DNA of 64,000 nucleotides, taken from positions 77,374 through 141,373 of the forward strand of contig JBFWWP010000014.1 of assembly GCA_050246115.1 (NCBI GenBank), read 5' to 3'. The position numbers and the translations under genes were made by a program. The stretch is from JBFWWP01 sp050246115. GTDB taxonomy: Bacteria; Planctomycetota; UBA8108; UBA1146; JAJFFE01. Shown here one piece after another: positions 45,876-55,025 of the stretch. Within the stretch, counting starts at the first letter, position 1. Every line of letters starts with the position of its first letter. The notes below the pieces were generated by a model. The model had not been told where the DNA came from and ran no database searches. It worked only from the letters and a program-made list of their open reading frames with translations.

Positions 45876-47000
45876 TCAGGAGTGTCCGGCGGTCGGGGCC
45901 GCGCTGGCGCCGCGGGCGAGATGGGCGGACAGGGCGTAGTCGATGATGCGGCGACAGAGGCTCGTCATGTCGATGCCAGCGGCCGCGGCAGCCAAGGGCA
46001 TCAGACTGGCTGCCGTCAGGCCTGGGATGGTATTGGTCTCGAGCACGACGGGGCCCTCGGCCCCCAGCACCACATCCGTGCGGCTCATGGCGCCCAGGTC
46101 GAGGCGCTCGTGGATCGCGATCGCGATGGCTTCGAGGTGCTCGGTCAGCTCCTTGTCGAGTTGTGCCGGCACGGTCTCCCGGGCGCGGCCAGGAGAGTAC
46201 TTCGCCTCCACGTCAAAGATGCCCGTCGCCGTGAGCGGTTCGATCTCGACGATCGGCAGCACGTCCGGCGGCTGCCCGACGCGGTGGCCAAGGCAGGGAA
46301 TCGTGACCTCGCGACCGTTCACGAACTGCTCGACGAGGACCCAGCGATCGCGATCGAAAAGCAGCTCGAGGTGGTCCTCCAACTGGCTGGCATCGGCGAC
46401 CTTCTGGACTCCGAAGGAAGAGCCGGAGAGCAGCGGCTTGACGACCGCCGGAAACCCGACGTCGACGGACAGCTCCGTCAGGACTTCGGCGGGATCTTCG
46501 TCCCAATCCGCGCGATCGATGACCGTGCCGTGGGCCACCTCGATGCCAAGGCTCATCGCGGCTTCTCGAAAACTCTGCTTGTTGCAGGCAATGGCGCTCC
46601 CATGGACTCCCGCACCGGTGTACGGGACGCCGCAAACTTCCAGGAACCCCTGGATCGTGCCGTCTTCGCCCGGGCCCCCGTGAAGCGCCAGGAACACGAC
46701 GCCGAGGCCGTCGGCGCGCAACTCCGCCATCACCTCGAACGGGGCTCGCACGACTCCAGGTTGCGTCAGCACGTCGATGCGCTGTGGGGTGGTGTTGATC
46801 TCCGCAGGCTGCAAGTCCCGCAGTCGTACCCAACCGCCCACGTCCCAGCGCACCGGGGTGACGAGCAATTCGTCGCGACACAAAGCCACGGCGACCTGCT
46901 TGGCCGATTCGATGGAGATGTCCCGCTCGTCCCAGTAGCCGCCGTAGAGCAAGGCCACCCGCGACTTGCCTGTTTGGTGTCCCATGAGTTCGTTGAGCAA
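45876..47000 (-). CDS. ddl: D-alanine--D-alanine ligase
   Basis: This ATP-grasp enzyme makes D-Ala-D-Ala for peptidoglycan. The 374-residue product shows RVALLYGGYWDERDISIESA, ALHGGPGEDGTIQGFLEVCGVPYTGAGVHGSAIACNK, ATP-grasp Lys in VVKPLLSGSSFGV, EAKYSPG, and VLETNTIPGLTAASLMPLAA. Start is TTG 47000 (AAGGG 4-5 nt upstream) or ATG 46985, five codons later. It is followed within 9 nt by the IMPase gene. It supports a peptidoglycan-containing cell wall. Confidence 0.94.
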   Translation of the reverse strand: MLNELMGHQTGKSRVALLYGGYWDERDISIESAKQVAVALCRDELLVTPVRWDVGGWVRLRDLQPAEINTTPQRIDVLTQPGVVRAPFEVMAELRADGLGVVFLALHGGPGEDGTIQGFLEVCGVPYTGAGVHGSAIACNKQSFREAAMSLGIEVAHGTVIDRADWDEDPAEVLTELSVDVGFPAVVKPLLSGSSFGVQKVADASQLEDHLELLFDRDRWVLVEQFVNGREVTIPCLGHRVGQPPDVLPIVEIEPLTATGIFDVEAKYSPGRARETVPAQLDKELTEHLEAIAIAIHERLDLGAMSRTDVVLGAEGPVVLETNTIPGLTAASLMPLAAAAAGIDMTSLCRRIIDYALSAHLARGASAAPTAGHS

Positions 47001-47195
47001 CTAGCCCTTGCCTTCACACACGCACCGCTCGACTCGCCCGCCGGCCTCGTGCCGGGGACAACGCCGAGGCGCGATTCGACTGACCGAGAATGGGAACCAC
47101 AACCCATTTCCCCTGTGCGAGCGCAGCCTTTCCGCGTCGGCCTCGAGGGAGCTGTGCATCGGCAGCCCAGTTCTGGTCCGAGGCCAACCGGAGCC

Positions 47196-48296
47196 CTACA
47201 CGTTCCGGTTCGAAAGATACTCCGCGATCATACGAAAGGTCTGGGCGCCACGGGAGGGAATCCACGGGATGGCCTCGAAACGCTCGATCCCGAGAAAGGT
47301 TCGTCGTGCCGCCGCTTGCTCGGCGGCCCGAATCGCTCCGACACGATCGAAGAGTTCGATGACCCAGCGCACATCGTCCGAACCCGTTTGCGCTCGCGGG
47401 CGGGCCAAAATTTCCAGGAGTCGGTCACGACTCTCTGAGTCGGTGCTCGGCGACTCCAAGGTGAAGGCAACCAGAAAGCTCGGTTTCCCCTCGCGGATGT
47501 CGCAACCGATCTCGCCGCCGCGTCCCTTGCCACGGGTCAGGTCGAGCAAATCGTCGCGAATCTGAAAGGCCGGTCCCAAGTGTGCACCCACCTCCCACAG
47601 CGCGGACGCGTCGGCGAGCGGAACTCCTGCGATCATGGCCGCGCCGACCCAGCCGAGCGCAAGATAGCGGCCGGTCTTGCGCGAGATGATCTCCTCGTAC
47701 AACGACAGGGTCAGCCCGGGGTCAGCGCGACAGTCCAGATCGAGCGCTTGCCCCTCCACCGTGATGCGGTGAGTGTCGGCGAAGATCTCGAGGAGTTCGA
47801 CTCGGGTTGCGGGTGACCCGTGGACCGCGGCCACGAGCCGGTAGGCCTCGGCCAGCATGTAGTCGGAGACGTTGAGGGCGTCCTCGAGGCCGGCTGCCGC
47901 CCACAGGGTCGGTTTGCCGCGCCGAAAGGTGTCCCCGTCCTCGATATCGTCGTGAACGAGGAAGACGTTGTGAAGGAGTTCCACGGCCAACGCGAACGGG
48001 AGGACGCGATCGGCAATCTCGCGGTCATCCGGAGCGACGGCGGTGCCGAGCCACAGCGCGACAGCCGGACGGATCCGCTTGCCCCCGGTCTCGAGCTGAT
48101 ACTCGAGCCACTCGGAGATTCCGCGGACCCCGCGGCCGGCGAAGCGACGGGTGAGTTCCGCCCGCACCGCATCGACATGCTCCGCGAGCGCCTTCGGCAG
48201 GCCCGGACCACCGCCACCGGCGGGATCGGCAGGTTCGACGTCAGATCTCGAGGTCACCGGGACAGGTCCGTTCTCGCTCGACTCCAACGCGTCCAT
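47196..48296 (-). CDS. Polyprenyl (isoprenyl) diphosphate synthetase
   Basis: This class-I trans-prenyltransferase has 366 residues when started at ATG 48296 (GGAG upstream). Motifs: GGKRIRPAVALWLG, first Asp-rich motif LVHDDIEDGDTFRRGKPT, EGQALDLDCR, KTGRYLALG, and second Asp-rich motif FQIRDDLLDLTRGKGRGGEIG. It condenses isopentenyl diphosphate; chain length (farnesyl, geranylgeranyl or longer) cannot be fixed here. The first 40 residues are a variable extension. It lies upstream of ddl, with a gap of about 195 bp. Confidence 0.9.
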   Translation of the reverse strand: MDALESSENGPVPVTSRSDVEPADPAGGGGPGLPKALAEHVDAVRAELTRRFAGRGVRGISEWLEYQLETGGKRIRPAVALWLGTAVAPDDREIADRVLPFALAVELLHNVFLVHDDIEDGDTFRRGKPTLWAAAGLEDALNVSDYMLAEAYRLVAAVHGSPATRVELLEIFADTHRITVEGQALDLDCRADPGLTLSLYEEIISRKTGRYLALGWVGAAMIAGVPLADASALWEVGAHLGPAFQIRDDLLDLTRGKGRGGEIGCDIREGKPSFLVAFTLESPSTDSESRDRLLEILARPRAQTGSDDVRWVIELFDRVGAIRAAEQAAARRTFLGIERFEAIPWIPSRGAQTFRMIAEYLSNRNV

Positions 48297-48695
48297 TCGA
48301 CAGTAACTCCAACGAGCGCCTTGCGTAACGGGCACGGGGGCGAGTTCCCCCAACCCCTGGCCGCACGGGTTCCGCGGTCGCGAATCGACGGGCGCCGCTC
48401 CCAGGCGACCGCGCCCGGCGGCCGGGGCGTGGCCCGTGACCCCGAGTCGCCCGGTCGCTCGGCTCACCGCCTCCGACGGCGCACCGCGACCCGACGATTT
48501 CCTGGGAAGTCGTCACCGTCCCCGGTCGCTTTACTCGGGACCGTTCCCGGCTACAATATCTGCGCGGAACAATCTGTCCGCCAAAACTGGACCACCGCGC
48601 CGCCGGTGTCAATGGCGATGGAGGCCGCGAGGGCTATTGGCTCGGGTGCTCGGCGTTAGGTCGTGCAGGCACTCGCGCTAGGGAGCAGGTGGGTC
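48297..48695. other. Divergent intergenic region
   Basis: About 400 bp between the prenyl synthetase (-) and the cohesin-like protein (+). No gene or RNA recognised. Confidence 0.45.
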
Positions 48696-49964
48696 ATGCC
48701 AGGAGCGAAGTTGCGTTGCGGGGCTACGCGCCCCTCGCGCGGGTCCGTCCTTTGCGGTCTTCTCCTCGGTCTGCTGTCCCTGGGCAGCGTCGCGCACCCC
48801 GCCCATGCGGCGGACCCCGGCGTGGTGACTGGCTTCACCCTCGAGATTGGGGACGCGATCGGCTTCCCCAATCAAGCCTTCCTTTCGGTCCCGGTCTTCA
48901 TGACCAACAGTTCCGACGTCACCTCGTGGGAGATGGGACTCGATTACGACGAGTTCATGCTGCAAATGGTGGCCGTGGTGTTCACGGGAACCGAGAGCGA
49001 GAACTTGGGTCCGAGCGTCACCTCGACGCCGCAGAATCCTCCGATCCACTGGTTCCGCGTTCAGTACTCGACTGCACAGCCGCTCCCCGCAGGCCCGCGC
49101 AGGATCGTCGCGTACCTCGTGTTCCATGTCTCCGGAACACCGGCGGCTACGACCGAGTACTCGATCGACGTACTCTCCGACAGCTTGGTCAACAACAATC
49201 AGATCCCGGTGACCATTGACGGCAGCCTGACGCTGATCATTGGCGATCTGCTGCGGATTGGCCAAGTGGCGGGCAACCTGCTCGGACAGCCAGGTGGCGG
49301 CGGCGGGAGCTTCAGCTTGCCGGGCGCTGGGCCACCCCCGTTCGTCCCCATGCGGATCCCCGTGCGGGTTTGGAACGAGTCCGAGATCCACACTCTGATG
49401 CTCGGAGTCTCCGTGAGCGAAGAACTGTGGTTCGGAGTCGACTTCGCCGACACCGCGGTCTTCGCCGCCACCGGTGGCGACATCGAAGTCGTGCTTGCCG
49501 ACACCGTTGCTGGGAAGCTCGTGAGCTTGGACCTCAACGGCAACTCCTTGCCGCCAGGATCGGGGCAAGTGGTTGCCTGGTTGCTGATCGCCCCGCTCGA
49601 GCCGGTGGCTGGACGGTACCCGCTCGTGCCGAGTCCGCCATTGACCTTGTTCGACGGCCTCGCGGTCCCGAATCTTTTGTCCGGCTCGGCCGAGTTCGTG
49701 GCCGAGTTCGTGCGCGGAGACGCGAGCTTCGACGGTCAGGTGAACATCGCGGACGCGGCGCGAATCCTCGAGTTCCTGTTCCAGGCTGCGTCGCTACCCT
49801 GCCGGGAGGCCGCAGATGGGAACGACGACGGGGCCGTCGATGTGGCGGACACGGTGTTCGTGCTCAACTATCTGTTTGCGAACGGACCGCAACCGCCGTT
49901 GCCGTTCCCCGCGCCGGCCGTCGACCTCGACCCGAACGACGAATTGCCCTGCCTCGGCTTCTGA
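48696..49964 (+). CDS. Exported protein with cohesin-like domains and C-terminal dockerin-like pair
   Basis: The 422-residue protein starts at ATG 48696 behind GGGAG and AGGTGGG; GTG 48663 is an upstream alternative. Signal peptide: SVLCGLLLGLLSLGSVAHPAHA. Two beta-sandwich modules (about 30-170 and 180-335) have a cohesin-like pattern: LSVPVFMTNSSDVTSWEMGLDYDEFML and RRIVAYLVFHVSG, then RIPVRVWNESEIHTLMLGVSV and GQVVAWLLIAPL. A dockerin-like pair closes it (RGDASFDGQVNIADAARILE and DGNDDGAVDVADTVFVLNYL, about 341-395). The cohesin assignment is by pattern only. A strong terminator follows the stop. Confidence 0.78.
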   Translation: MPGAKLRCGATRPSRGSVLCGLLLGLLSLGSVAHPAHAADPGVVTGFTLEIGDAIGFPNQAFLSVPVFMTNSSDVTSWEMGLDYDEFMLQMVAVVFTGTESENLGPSVTSTPQNPPIHWFRVQYSTAQPLPAGPRRIVAYLVFHVSGTPAATTEYSIDVLSDSLVNNNQIPVTIDGSLTLIIGDLLRIGQVAGNLLGQPGGGGGSFSLPGAGPPPFVPMRIPVRVWNESEIHTLMLGVSVSEELWFGVDFADTAVFAATGGDIEVVLADTVAGKLVSLDLNGNSLPPGSGQVVAWLLIAPLEPVAGRYPLVPSPPLTLFDGLAVPNLLSGSAEFVAEFVRGDASFDGQVNIADAARILEFLFQAASLPCREAADGNDDGAVDVADTVFVLNYLFANGPQPPLPFPAPAVDLDPNDELPCLGF

Positions 49965-49975
49965 TTCGATCGCTT

Positions 49976-50018
49976 GACCCAGCAACTCGCCCCGTTCGGG
50001 GCGAGTTGCTGTTGGGTC
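49976..50018 (+). terminator. Intrinsic terminator after the cohesin-like/dockerin gene
   Basis: A 13-bp perfect stem (49981-49993 with 49998-50010, loop GTTC) is extended by GACCC/GGGTC after a short bulge, 12 bp past the stop codon. There is no strong T-run. Confidence 0.7.
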
Positions 50019-50249
50019 GCTCTCCGCTGCGAAGGCCAGCCTTCCTGTTCCTTGACGGTCCGCTCGAGGACGGCTATGCTTCCCCGCCTTTCGCAGGGGT
50101 TGCTCCTCTCACCCTTTCCAAGGCGAGGACGGCCCCGATCGCGAGTCGTGGTGCGACTCGAGTTCGACGTCCTGCTTTCGCAGTGCCCCCGCTGGAGATC
50201 GCCTGGGTCCGCTTCGACCGAGGCGCGAACTGGCCCGAGAGGAGTTCTC

Positions 50250-50846
50250 ATGGCTCACCAGCTTCCGGACCTACCTTACGATTACTCAGCGCTCGAACCC
50301 CACATCGACGCGCAGACGATGCAGATCCACCACGGACGTCATCATCAGGCCTACGTGAACAACCTCAACGCGGCCGAAGAGCAACTCGCAGCGGCGCTCG
50401 AGAAGGGCGACTACCAGACCGCTGTCAAGCTCACCGGCGCGGTGAACTTCAACGGCGGAGGCCACGCGAACCACTCGCTGTTCTGGAAGACCATGAGTCC
50501 GAAAGGCGGCGGGAACCCCAGCGGAGAACTCGCTGGCGCGCTCGACGCGGCCTTCGGAACGTTCGCTCGTTTTCAGGAGGCATTCTCCGCGCAAAGCGTC
50601 GCGATCCAGGGGAGCGGCTGGGGGTGGTTGTGTTTCGATCCCACGAGCCGAGCGCTCGTGATCCAGGCAACGGGGAACCAAGACAACCCCGTGAAACTCG
50701 GCTTGAAGCCGATCCTGGGCCTGGATGTGTGGGAGCACGCCTACTACCTCCGTTACCAGAACAAGCGCCCGGACTACGTGAAAGCCTGGTGGAACGTCGT
50801 CGACTGGGCACAAGTGGCGGACAACTTCGCAAAAGCGAAGGCCTGA
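50250..50846 (+). CDS. sodA: Superoxide dismutase, Fe/Mn family (Mn-type residues)
   Basis: The 198-residue enzyme converts superoxide to peroxide and oxygen. Motifs: LPYDYSALEPHIDAQTMQIHHGRHHQAYVNNLN (ligand His 27), NGGGHANHSLFW (ligand His about 81), and GLDVWEHAYYLRYQNKRPDYV (ligands Asp and His). The GGGHANH Gly and the Gln in GNQDNPVKL are residues typical of Mn enzymes, though metal use can be mixed. ATG 50250 has a strong GAGAGGAG upstream. The frame is open further upstream but no domain is there. No signal peptide: cytoplasmic. Confidence 0.95.
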   Translation: MAHQLPDLPYDYSALEPHIDAQTMQIHHGRHHQAYVNNLNAAEEQLAAALEKGDYQTAVKLTGAVNFNGGGHANHSLFWKTMSPKGGGNPSGELAGALDAAFGTFARFQEAFSAQSVAIQGSGWGWLCFDPTSRALVIQATGNQDNPVKLGLKPILGLDVWEHAYYLRYQNKRPDYVKAWWNVVDWAQVADNFAKAKA

Positions 50847-51350
50847 CCCGCAAGCGGCGCTGGGCCCCAGACCGATCATCGGGGAGATGTTGTCGTGGTT
50901 CCACGGTGCAGCGCCACCGTGCGCGCTGCGGCGTTCGTGATCGGGTTCGCCGTTCGGTCTCGGCTAGCCCACCTCACCCACACGGTCACCGGAAGCCGGT
51001 CTCGTAGCTCGTTGCCGAAGTTGGGGGCGCGAACGTGCCTTCGGTTCGGTTGGTTCAACGACCGACGGCGTCGAGCCGCGGGGTCGGTTGGTTCAACGGC
51101 TGATTGCCGTCGAGCCGCGGTGTTTAGGTTGGTCCAACGGCTGACGCGGTCGAGCCGCGGGGTTGTGCGGTTCAACGGCTGACGCCGTCGAGACGCGGGG
51201 TTGTTTGGTTCAACGGCTGACGCCGTCGAGACGGTGGCCGAGGCAATGGCGACGGCGGGACCCCACCGACCTTCGGCGGACTTTGGCGACCGGCCGTGAG
51301 GAGAGTCGTGCGTCCAATCCATAGCTCTCGCGACGAAATGCGGTCTGCCC
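50847..51350. other. Intergenic region with tandem repeat array
   Basis: About 500 bp between sodA and the MTHFR-like gene. No gene. It contains five tandem units of 38-41 bp at 51052-51236. Confidence 0.55.
51052..51236 (+). repeat. Five tandem 38-41-bp units
   Basis: Units begin GGTTCAACG at 51052, 51090, 51131 (GGTCCAACG), 51169 and 51207. Each continues GCTGACGCCGTCGAG, then a CCGCGGGG stretch, with substitutions. Within a unit CGGCT and AGCCG can pair around GACGCCGTCG. Units diverge along their length, so this is a tandem array and not repeat plus unique spacer. Confidence 0.85.
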
Positions 51351-52268
51351 ATGCCTGATTGGCTTCGTTCGCCGGAGTTGATCCTCGAGGTCGTGCCGCC
51401 GCCCTCCGCACTCTCCGAAGCCGGAATCGATTCGCGCCTCGAACTCGTCGCTCGCATCGGCGCGCACGTACCGATTCGCGCGGTCAACATTCCAGAGATC
51501 CGCGAAGAGACATCGAAAAGTGCAGGCGGCGAGCGAAGGACTGCCTTTGAAGAACGAGTCGAGCCGCGCGTGTTGGCCGCTCGAATCCAGGAGCAGCTGG
51601 GCGTTCCGGCGATCATCAACCGCGTCGTCGTCCACCTCGACTCCCGTCGGCAAGCCGATTGGTTTCGAGAGACCTACGAAGTGTTCGGGGTGCGCAACTT
51701 CGTGCTGGTCGGTGGCGAGCGCAGCCATGTCCAGTATCCGGGGCCGTCGGTGGCCGAAGCCAACCTCTTGATCCGCCAGGCGCTCCCGCACGCCGATCTA
51801 CGCGTCGGCAACATCTCGATCCCGGGGCGACGCTCCCGTATGGACGAGAGCGAACGAATGGCTCAGAAGGCGGCCCATGGTGTCGACTTCTTCACGACGC
51901 AGATCGTCTACCATTGCGAGGAGTTCACAGGGCTCCTGGACGGAATTGCCGAGCGGCAACCTGGAGTCGCAACAGTTCCAATCTTCCTGAGCGTCTGTCC
52001 ACTCAAGACACCGCACAGCGTCGCGTTCTTGCGTTGGCTCGGAGTCCACATCGAAGAACCGCTTGAAGCGACGCTGTTGGCGGACGGGGCCAAGCAACTG
52101 CTCGCCTGTTCACTCGAGCACCTCGTGGGTACATGGCGCAGCATCCGGTCGCACTGCGTCGCCCGGGGACTGAAGCAACCGATCGGCGTGAACATCGCAC
52201 CGGTTGGCCCGATTCCAGTATCCGCGACGGTCAAGCTCGCCCGCGAACTAGCACGCATCGGGTTCTGA
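51351..52268 (+). CDS. Methylenetetrahydrofolate-reductase-like TIM-barrel protein
   Basis: The 305-residue protein resembles the MTHFR (MetF) fold in pattern: LILEVVPPP, GVPAIINRVVVHLD, VRNFVLVGGERSHVQYPGPSVAEAN, LRVGNISIPGRR, then AAHGVDFFTTQIVYHCEEF and VPIFLSVCPLK. The succession of strand-ending Gly-rich loops and FFTTQIVY (compare FITTQ/FIVTQ in MetF) supports this. It is divergent and cofactor and substrate are unproven. ATG 51351 lacks a good Shine-Dalgarno. It ends against convergent dispersed repeat C. Confidence 0.55.
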   Translation: MPDWLRSPELILEVVPPPSALSEAGIDSRLELVARIGAHVPIRAVNIPEIREETSKSAGGERRTAFEERVEPRVLAARIQEQLGVPAIINRVVVHLDSRRQADWFRETYEVFGVRNFVLVGGERSHVQYPGPSVAEANLLIRQALPHADLRVGNISIPGRRSRMDESERMAQKAAHGVDFFTTQIVYHCEEFTGLLDGIAERQPGVATVPIFLSVCPLKTPHSVAFLRWLGVHIEEPLEATLLADGAKQLLACSLEHLVGTWRSIRSHCVARGLKQPIGVNIAPVGPIPVSATVKLARELARIGF

Positions 52269-52283
52269 GGACTACACCGCCCC

Positions 52284-52390
52284 TCGCGGTCGCGGCGAAG
52301 CCGCGGCCGCTTCACCCGAAAACGCTCGCCTTCGGCTCGTTCCGCGAGGCGCAGACTCAGGTTGTGGAGCGACGCGGTTGATTTCGGACC
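52284..52390 (-). repeat. Dispersed gene-end repeat, copy C
   Basis: Read on the minus strand it matches copy B over about 105 bp (CGCGTCGCTCCACAACC, TCTGCGCCTCGCGG, GAGCCGAAGGCGAGCG, TTTTCGGGTGAAGCGGC). It begins at the stop codon (52390-52392) of the VIT/VWA gene and runs to within about 15 bp of the MTHFR-like stop. Confidence 0.85.
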
Positions 52391-54627
52391 TAGAACGACT
52401 CGACCCTCTTCTCCGCGTTCTCGGTGGGCGGCGACGCTGCGACGATACGAACGATCGTGCCGCCCCACTCGAACACGAGCGAGTCCCCCGCGGCAAGGAG
52501 CGAACCTACCTCGGGATGCTGGCGAAGAAACTCGAAGTAGGCCTCACTGGCGAAGGCGATCGTCAGGTTTGGTATGGGCTGGCTGGCGCCACGCAAGCTT
52601 CCGTCGACCCAGCCATCTGGGGTGGCGATCAAAGCTCTTGCGCCCTTTCGGAGGATCTCGACCGGCTGCGCCGACTCGCTGGGCGTGTCGTTCGGCTCGA
52701 GAGCCCACTTCCCTTCCGCCAGACGCTTCTTCCGCGAGGCCTGAGCATCCGCGTAGTCGAGTGCTGGAGCCCCAGCCGCAGCGTTGAAACCCCGTTCCGC
52801 TCGGCGGACCTGTTCTCGCGACTCGGCCTGCCGCTCCACCCGATCACGCACGATCCCTGCCACGTAGGAGCCTTCCTCGCGAATGAGAAACGACGTGTAC
52901 GGAGTCACGATGCCGTAGCGCAGTCCGAGTTCGGCGACCTCGCGTTGTAGCGACGCGCGCTCGCTCGGGGTTGCGCTACGTAACTCATCGAGCAGATCCA
53001 GAATGCGAAGTTGTGCCCACTGAAACGCGGCCTCGGCACCACCCCCGCACTCGAGGAAATCGGTTTGCACGACCAAGTGCTGTTCCATGCCATCGAGGAC
53101 TCCAACCACCTCGAGACGGCCGAGGCCGGCGCCGCGATAACGTCCGGCCAAGATCAGGTCCTCACCGAAGAAGAGGTCGCTTGGCTCGCGCGGCGCGATC
53201 GTGTGGATCTCGGCCCCGACAGCGCGTACGGCGATTCCGCTTAGACTCGGATACAGGACACGATCGAGCACTCCGCTCACGGCCGCTTCGAGTCCCTGGG
53301 TGTCTTGAAGGTACGAACGGCTCCCCCCGAGGTGGCGCGAGAGATCGTCGAGCAGAACCGTGTTCACGTCATGGCCCAGTCCAAAGACATGCACGCGCGC
53401 GTCGCCGCCGGCGCGGCTCCGAGCCCGTCGCACGATCTCCGACGGATCGGTCACGCCAACGGTCGGGGCGCCGTCCGAGATCAGGAGCAGCGATGCGCCC
53501 CCCTGCTGATGCGCAGTGTCCACCGCCTTGCAGAGCGCCGAGTCGATGTCGGTTCCGCCGCGCGCAACGAGTTCGGAGATGAACCTCCGAGCCCGCTCGA
53601 TGTTCGCCGGCGTAGCGCGAACCGGTTCGGGTTCGAAGTGCCTCACCCCGGTCGAGAACGCGAGGAGTTGGAACTCATCTTCACTCCGGAGCCGAGCGAG
53701 CGCGGACTCCAAGGTGCCTTTCGCGTGGAGAATCTTCTGGCCAGCCATCGAGCCCGAAACGTCGACGAGGAATACGAGACGCACGGCAGTCGGGTGGGCG
53801 GGCGGCTCCCGACCCGGTGACAGCCGGAGGACGAAGTAGCCGTCCTCTCCTGGCTCCCGGTAGATCCGCACCCCACCCGCCAACGGACTCGCGGAGCTCA
53901 TGAACTCGACGACGAAGTCCCGCTCGGCGCGATGCGATGGGGCCACGAACGAGACCGTAGCGTTGTTGAGTCCCTGGTGTGCGACGACGACGTCGTGGGT
54001 CGGGGAAGACACGCTCCGCAGCGGCGTATCGGTCTGCACAGCAACGTGGATACGGACGTCGCGGTACGGACCACCCGAGAAGCGTCCGGTGTCGAATGGG
54101 TAACGAAACGTCCCGAGGCCGCCCGAGGCACTCGCAGTCATTCGGTACGTCAAGGTCACAGCGACATCGCCGAGCGCGGGGATCGGGAACACCCGCGCCC
54201 GGACCAGACCCCGGTCGTAGTACTCGAGCAAAGCGGGATCGCGAACCCTGCGAACCAGGTCCTCGTAGATCCGTCGCGCTTCATCCCGAGGGAGGACCTC
54301 CCCCGCCAGTTCTCGCCCCCCCATCTCGATGCGGAAGTCGTCGACGCCGGCCCCTGCCGGAAGTGGAAAGTAGTAGGTGCCCTCGAGTTCGCGGGGGTGC
54401 GGATTGTGAAAGATCTCGCGGACCTCGACCGTAACGAGATCGCTCGTGATCGACGCGTCTACGTGGTGGCGCGTGACGATCAGCCCACCCCACTGCCAGG
54501 TCGCCGAGGGCTCGAGGTCGACCGGCCTGCCGACATGGATCCAGCCGTCCGCCAGAGCCCGGTCAGGCGCGACCAGGAGTCCCGCGATCGCCGCCAAGGG
54601 GACGGCCCAACGAAGCAACGTGCTCAT
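52390..54627 (-). CDS. Exported VIT/VWA-domain protein (inter-alpha-trypsin-inhibitor-like)
   Basis: The 745-residue protein starts at ATG 54627 (GGAAGGA upstream), signal peptide LLRWAVPLAAIAGLLVAPDRALA. The VIT domain (about 45-165) has SITSDLVTVEVREIFHNPHPRELEGTYYFPLPAGAGVDDF and RRIYEDLVRRVRDPALLEYYDRGLVRARVFPIP. The VWA domain (about 285-460) has an intact MIDAS: LVFLVDVSGSMAG (DxSxS), GGTDIDSAL (Thr), LLISDGAPT (Asp). The C-terminal region includes RYGIVTPYTSFLIREE, shared by bacterial VIT-VWA proteins. Probable metal-dependent adhesion or scaffold protein; partner unknown. Confidence 0.9.
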   Translation of the reverse strand: MSTLLRWAVPLAAIAGLLVAPDRALADGWIHVGRPVDLEPSATWQWGGLIVTRHHVDASITSDLVTVEVREIFHNPHPRELEGTYYFPLPAGAGVDDFRIEMGGRELAGEVLPRDEARRIYEDLVRRVRDPALLEYYDRGLVRARVFPIPALGDVAVTLTYRMTASASGGLGTFRYPFDTGRFSGGPYRDVRIHVAVQTDTPLRSVSSPTHDVVVAHQGLNNATVSFVAPSHRAERDFVVEFMSSASPLAGGVRIYREPGEDGYFVLRLSPGREPPAHPTAVRLVFLVDVSGSMAGQKILHAKGTLESALARLRSEDEFQLLAFSTGVRHFEPEPVRATPANIERARRFISELVARGGTDIDSALCKAVDTAHQQGGASLLLISDGAPTVGVTDPSEIVRRARSRAGGDARVHVFGLGHDVNTVLLDDLSRHLGGSRSYLQDTQGLEAAVSGVLDRVLYPSLSGIAVRAVGAEIHTIAPREPSDLFFGEDLILAGRYRGAGLGRLEVVGVLDGMEQHLVVQTDFLECGGGAEAAFQWAQLRILDLLDELRSATPSERASLQREVAELGLRYGIVTPYTSFLIREEGSYVAGIVRDRVERQAESREQVRRAERGFNAAAGAPALDYADAQASRKKRLAEGKWALEPNDTPSESAQPVEILRKGARALIATPDGWVDGSLRGASQPIPNLTIAFASEAYFEFLRQHPEVGSLLAAGDSLVFEWGGTIVRIVAASPPTENAEKRVESF

Positions 54628-55025
54628 GCCAGAGTCCTTCCTGACCGGAGATCCACACGGGTTCAACCCGTGCCGAGGCCTCCGTGAGCGGGCATGAACT
54701 CGGCCCCCTCGGGGTCGACCTCGGTCCGACTGGGACCGACGTGGCGGCGAAAGGTTCCGTAGCGGCAGGCAATCATCGAGTCCTGGAAGCGCACCCGAGC
54801 CGGGTCGAGACCACGCAGGTGCCACCGGCGAGGTGGCACCTGCGCTCCAACCGAAGGCGAGGGCCCTCGGGGAAGGGCTTGACGCTTGGGTCGAGTAGGT
54901 TGGGGTCGACAGCACCGTTGCCGAGAATGGCGGTTCGGAGCAAAGCCTTGCACGCGCTTGCTCCGAGCCGGGGCCGTCGGGATGGCGAGATTCGAGCCGC
55001 GAAAGCGTGTCGGGGCTCCGCTCCG
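54628..55025. other. Intergenic region with hairpin
   Basis: About 400 bp between the L,D-transpeptidase and VIT/VWA genes (both minus). No gene. It contains a perfect 12-bp hairpin at 54815-54843. Confidence 0.5.
54815..54843 (-). terminator. Hairpin downstream of the L,D-transpeptidase gene
   Basis: Perfect 12-bp arms GCAGGTGCCACC (54815-54826) and GGTGGCACCTGC (54832-54843) around a 5-nt loop. It lies about 180 bp past the stop codon with no T-tract, so it may be a processing or stability element. Confidence 0.45.

Noticed and set aside
51052..51236. CRISPR array
   Set aside because: Units are 38-41 bp tandem copies that diverge throughout, with no unique spacers and no cas genes nearby.
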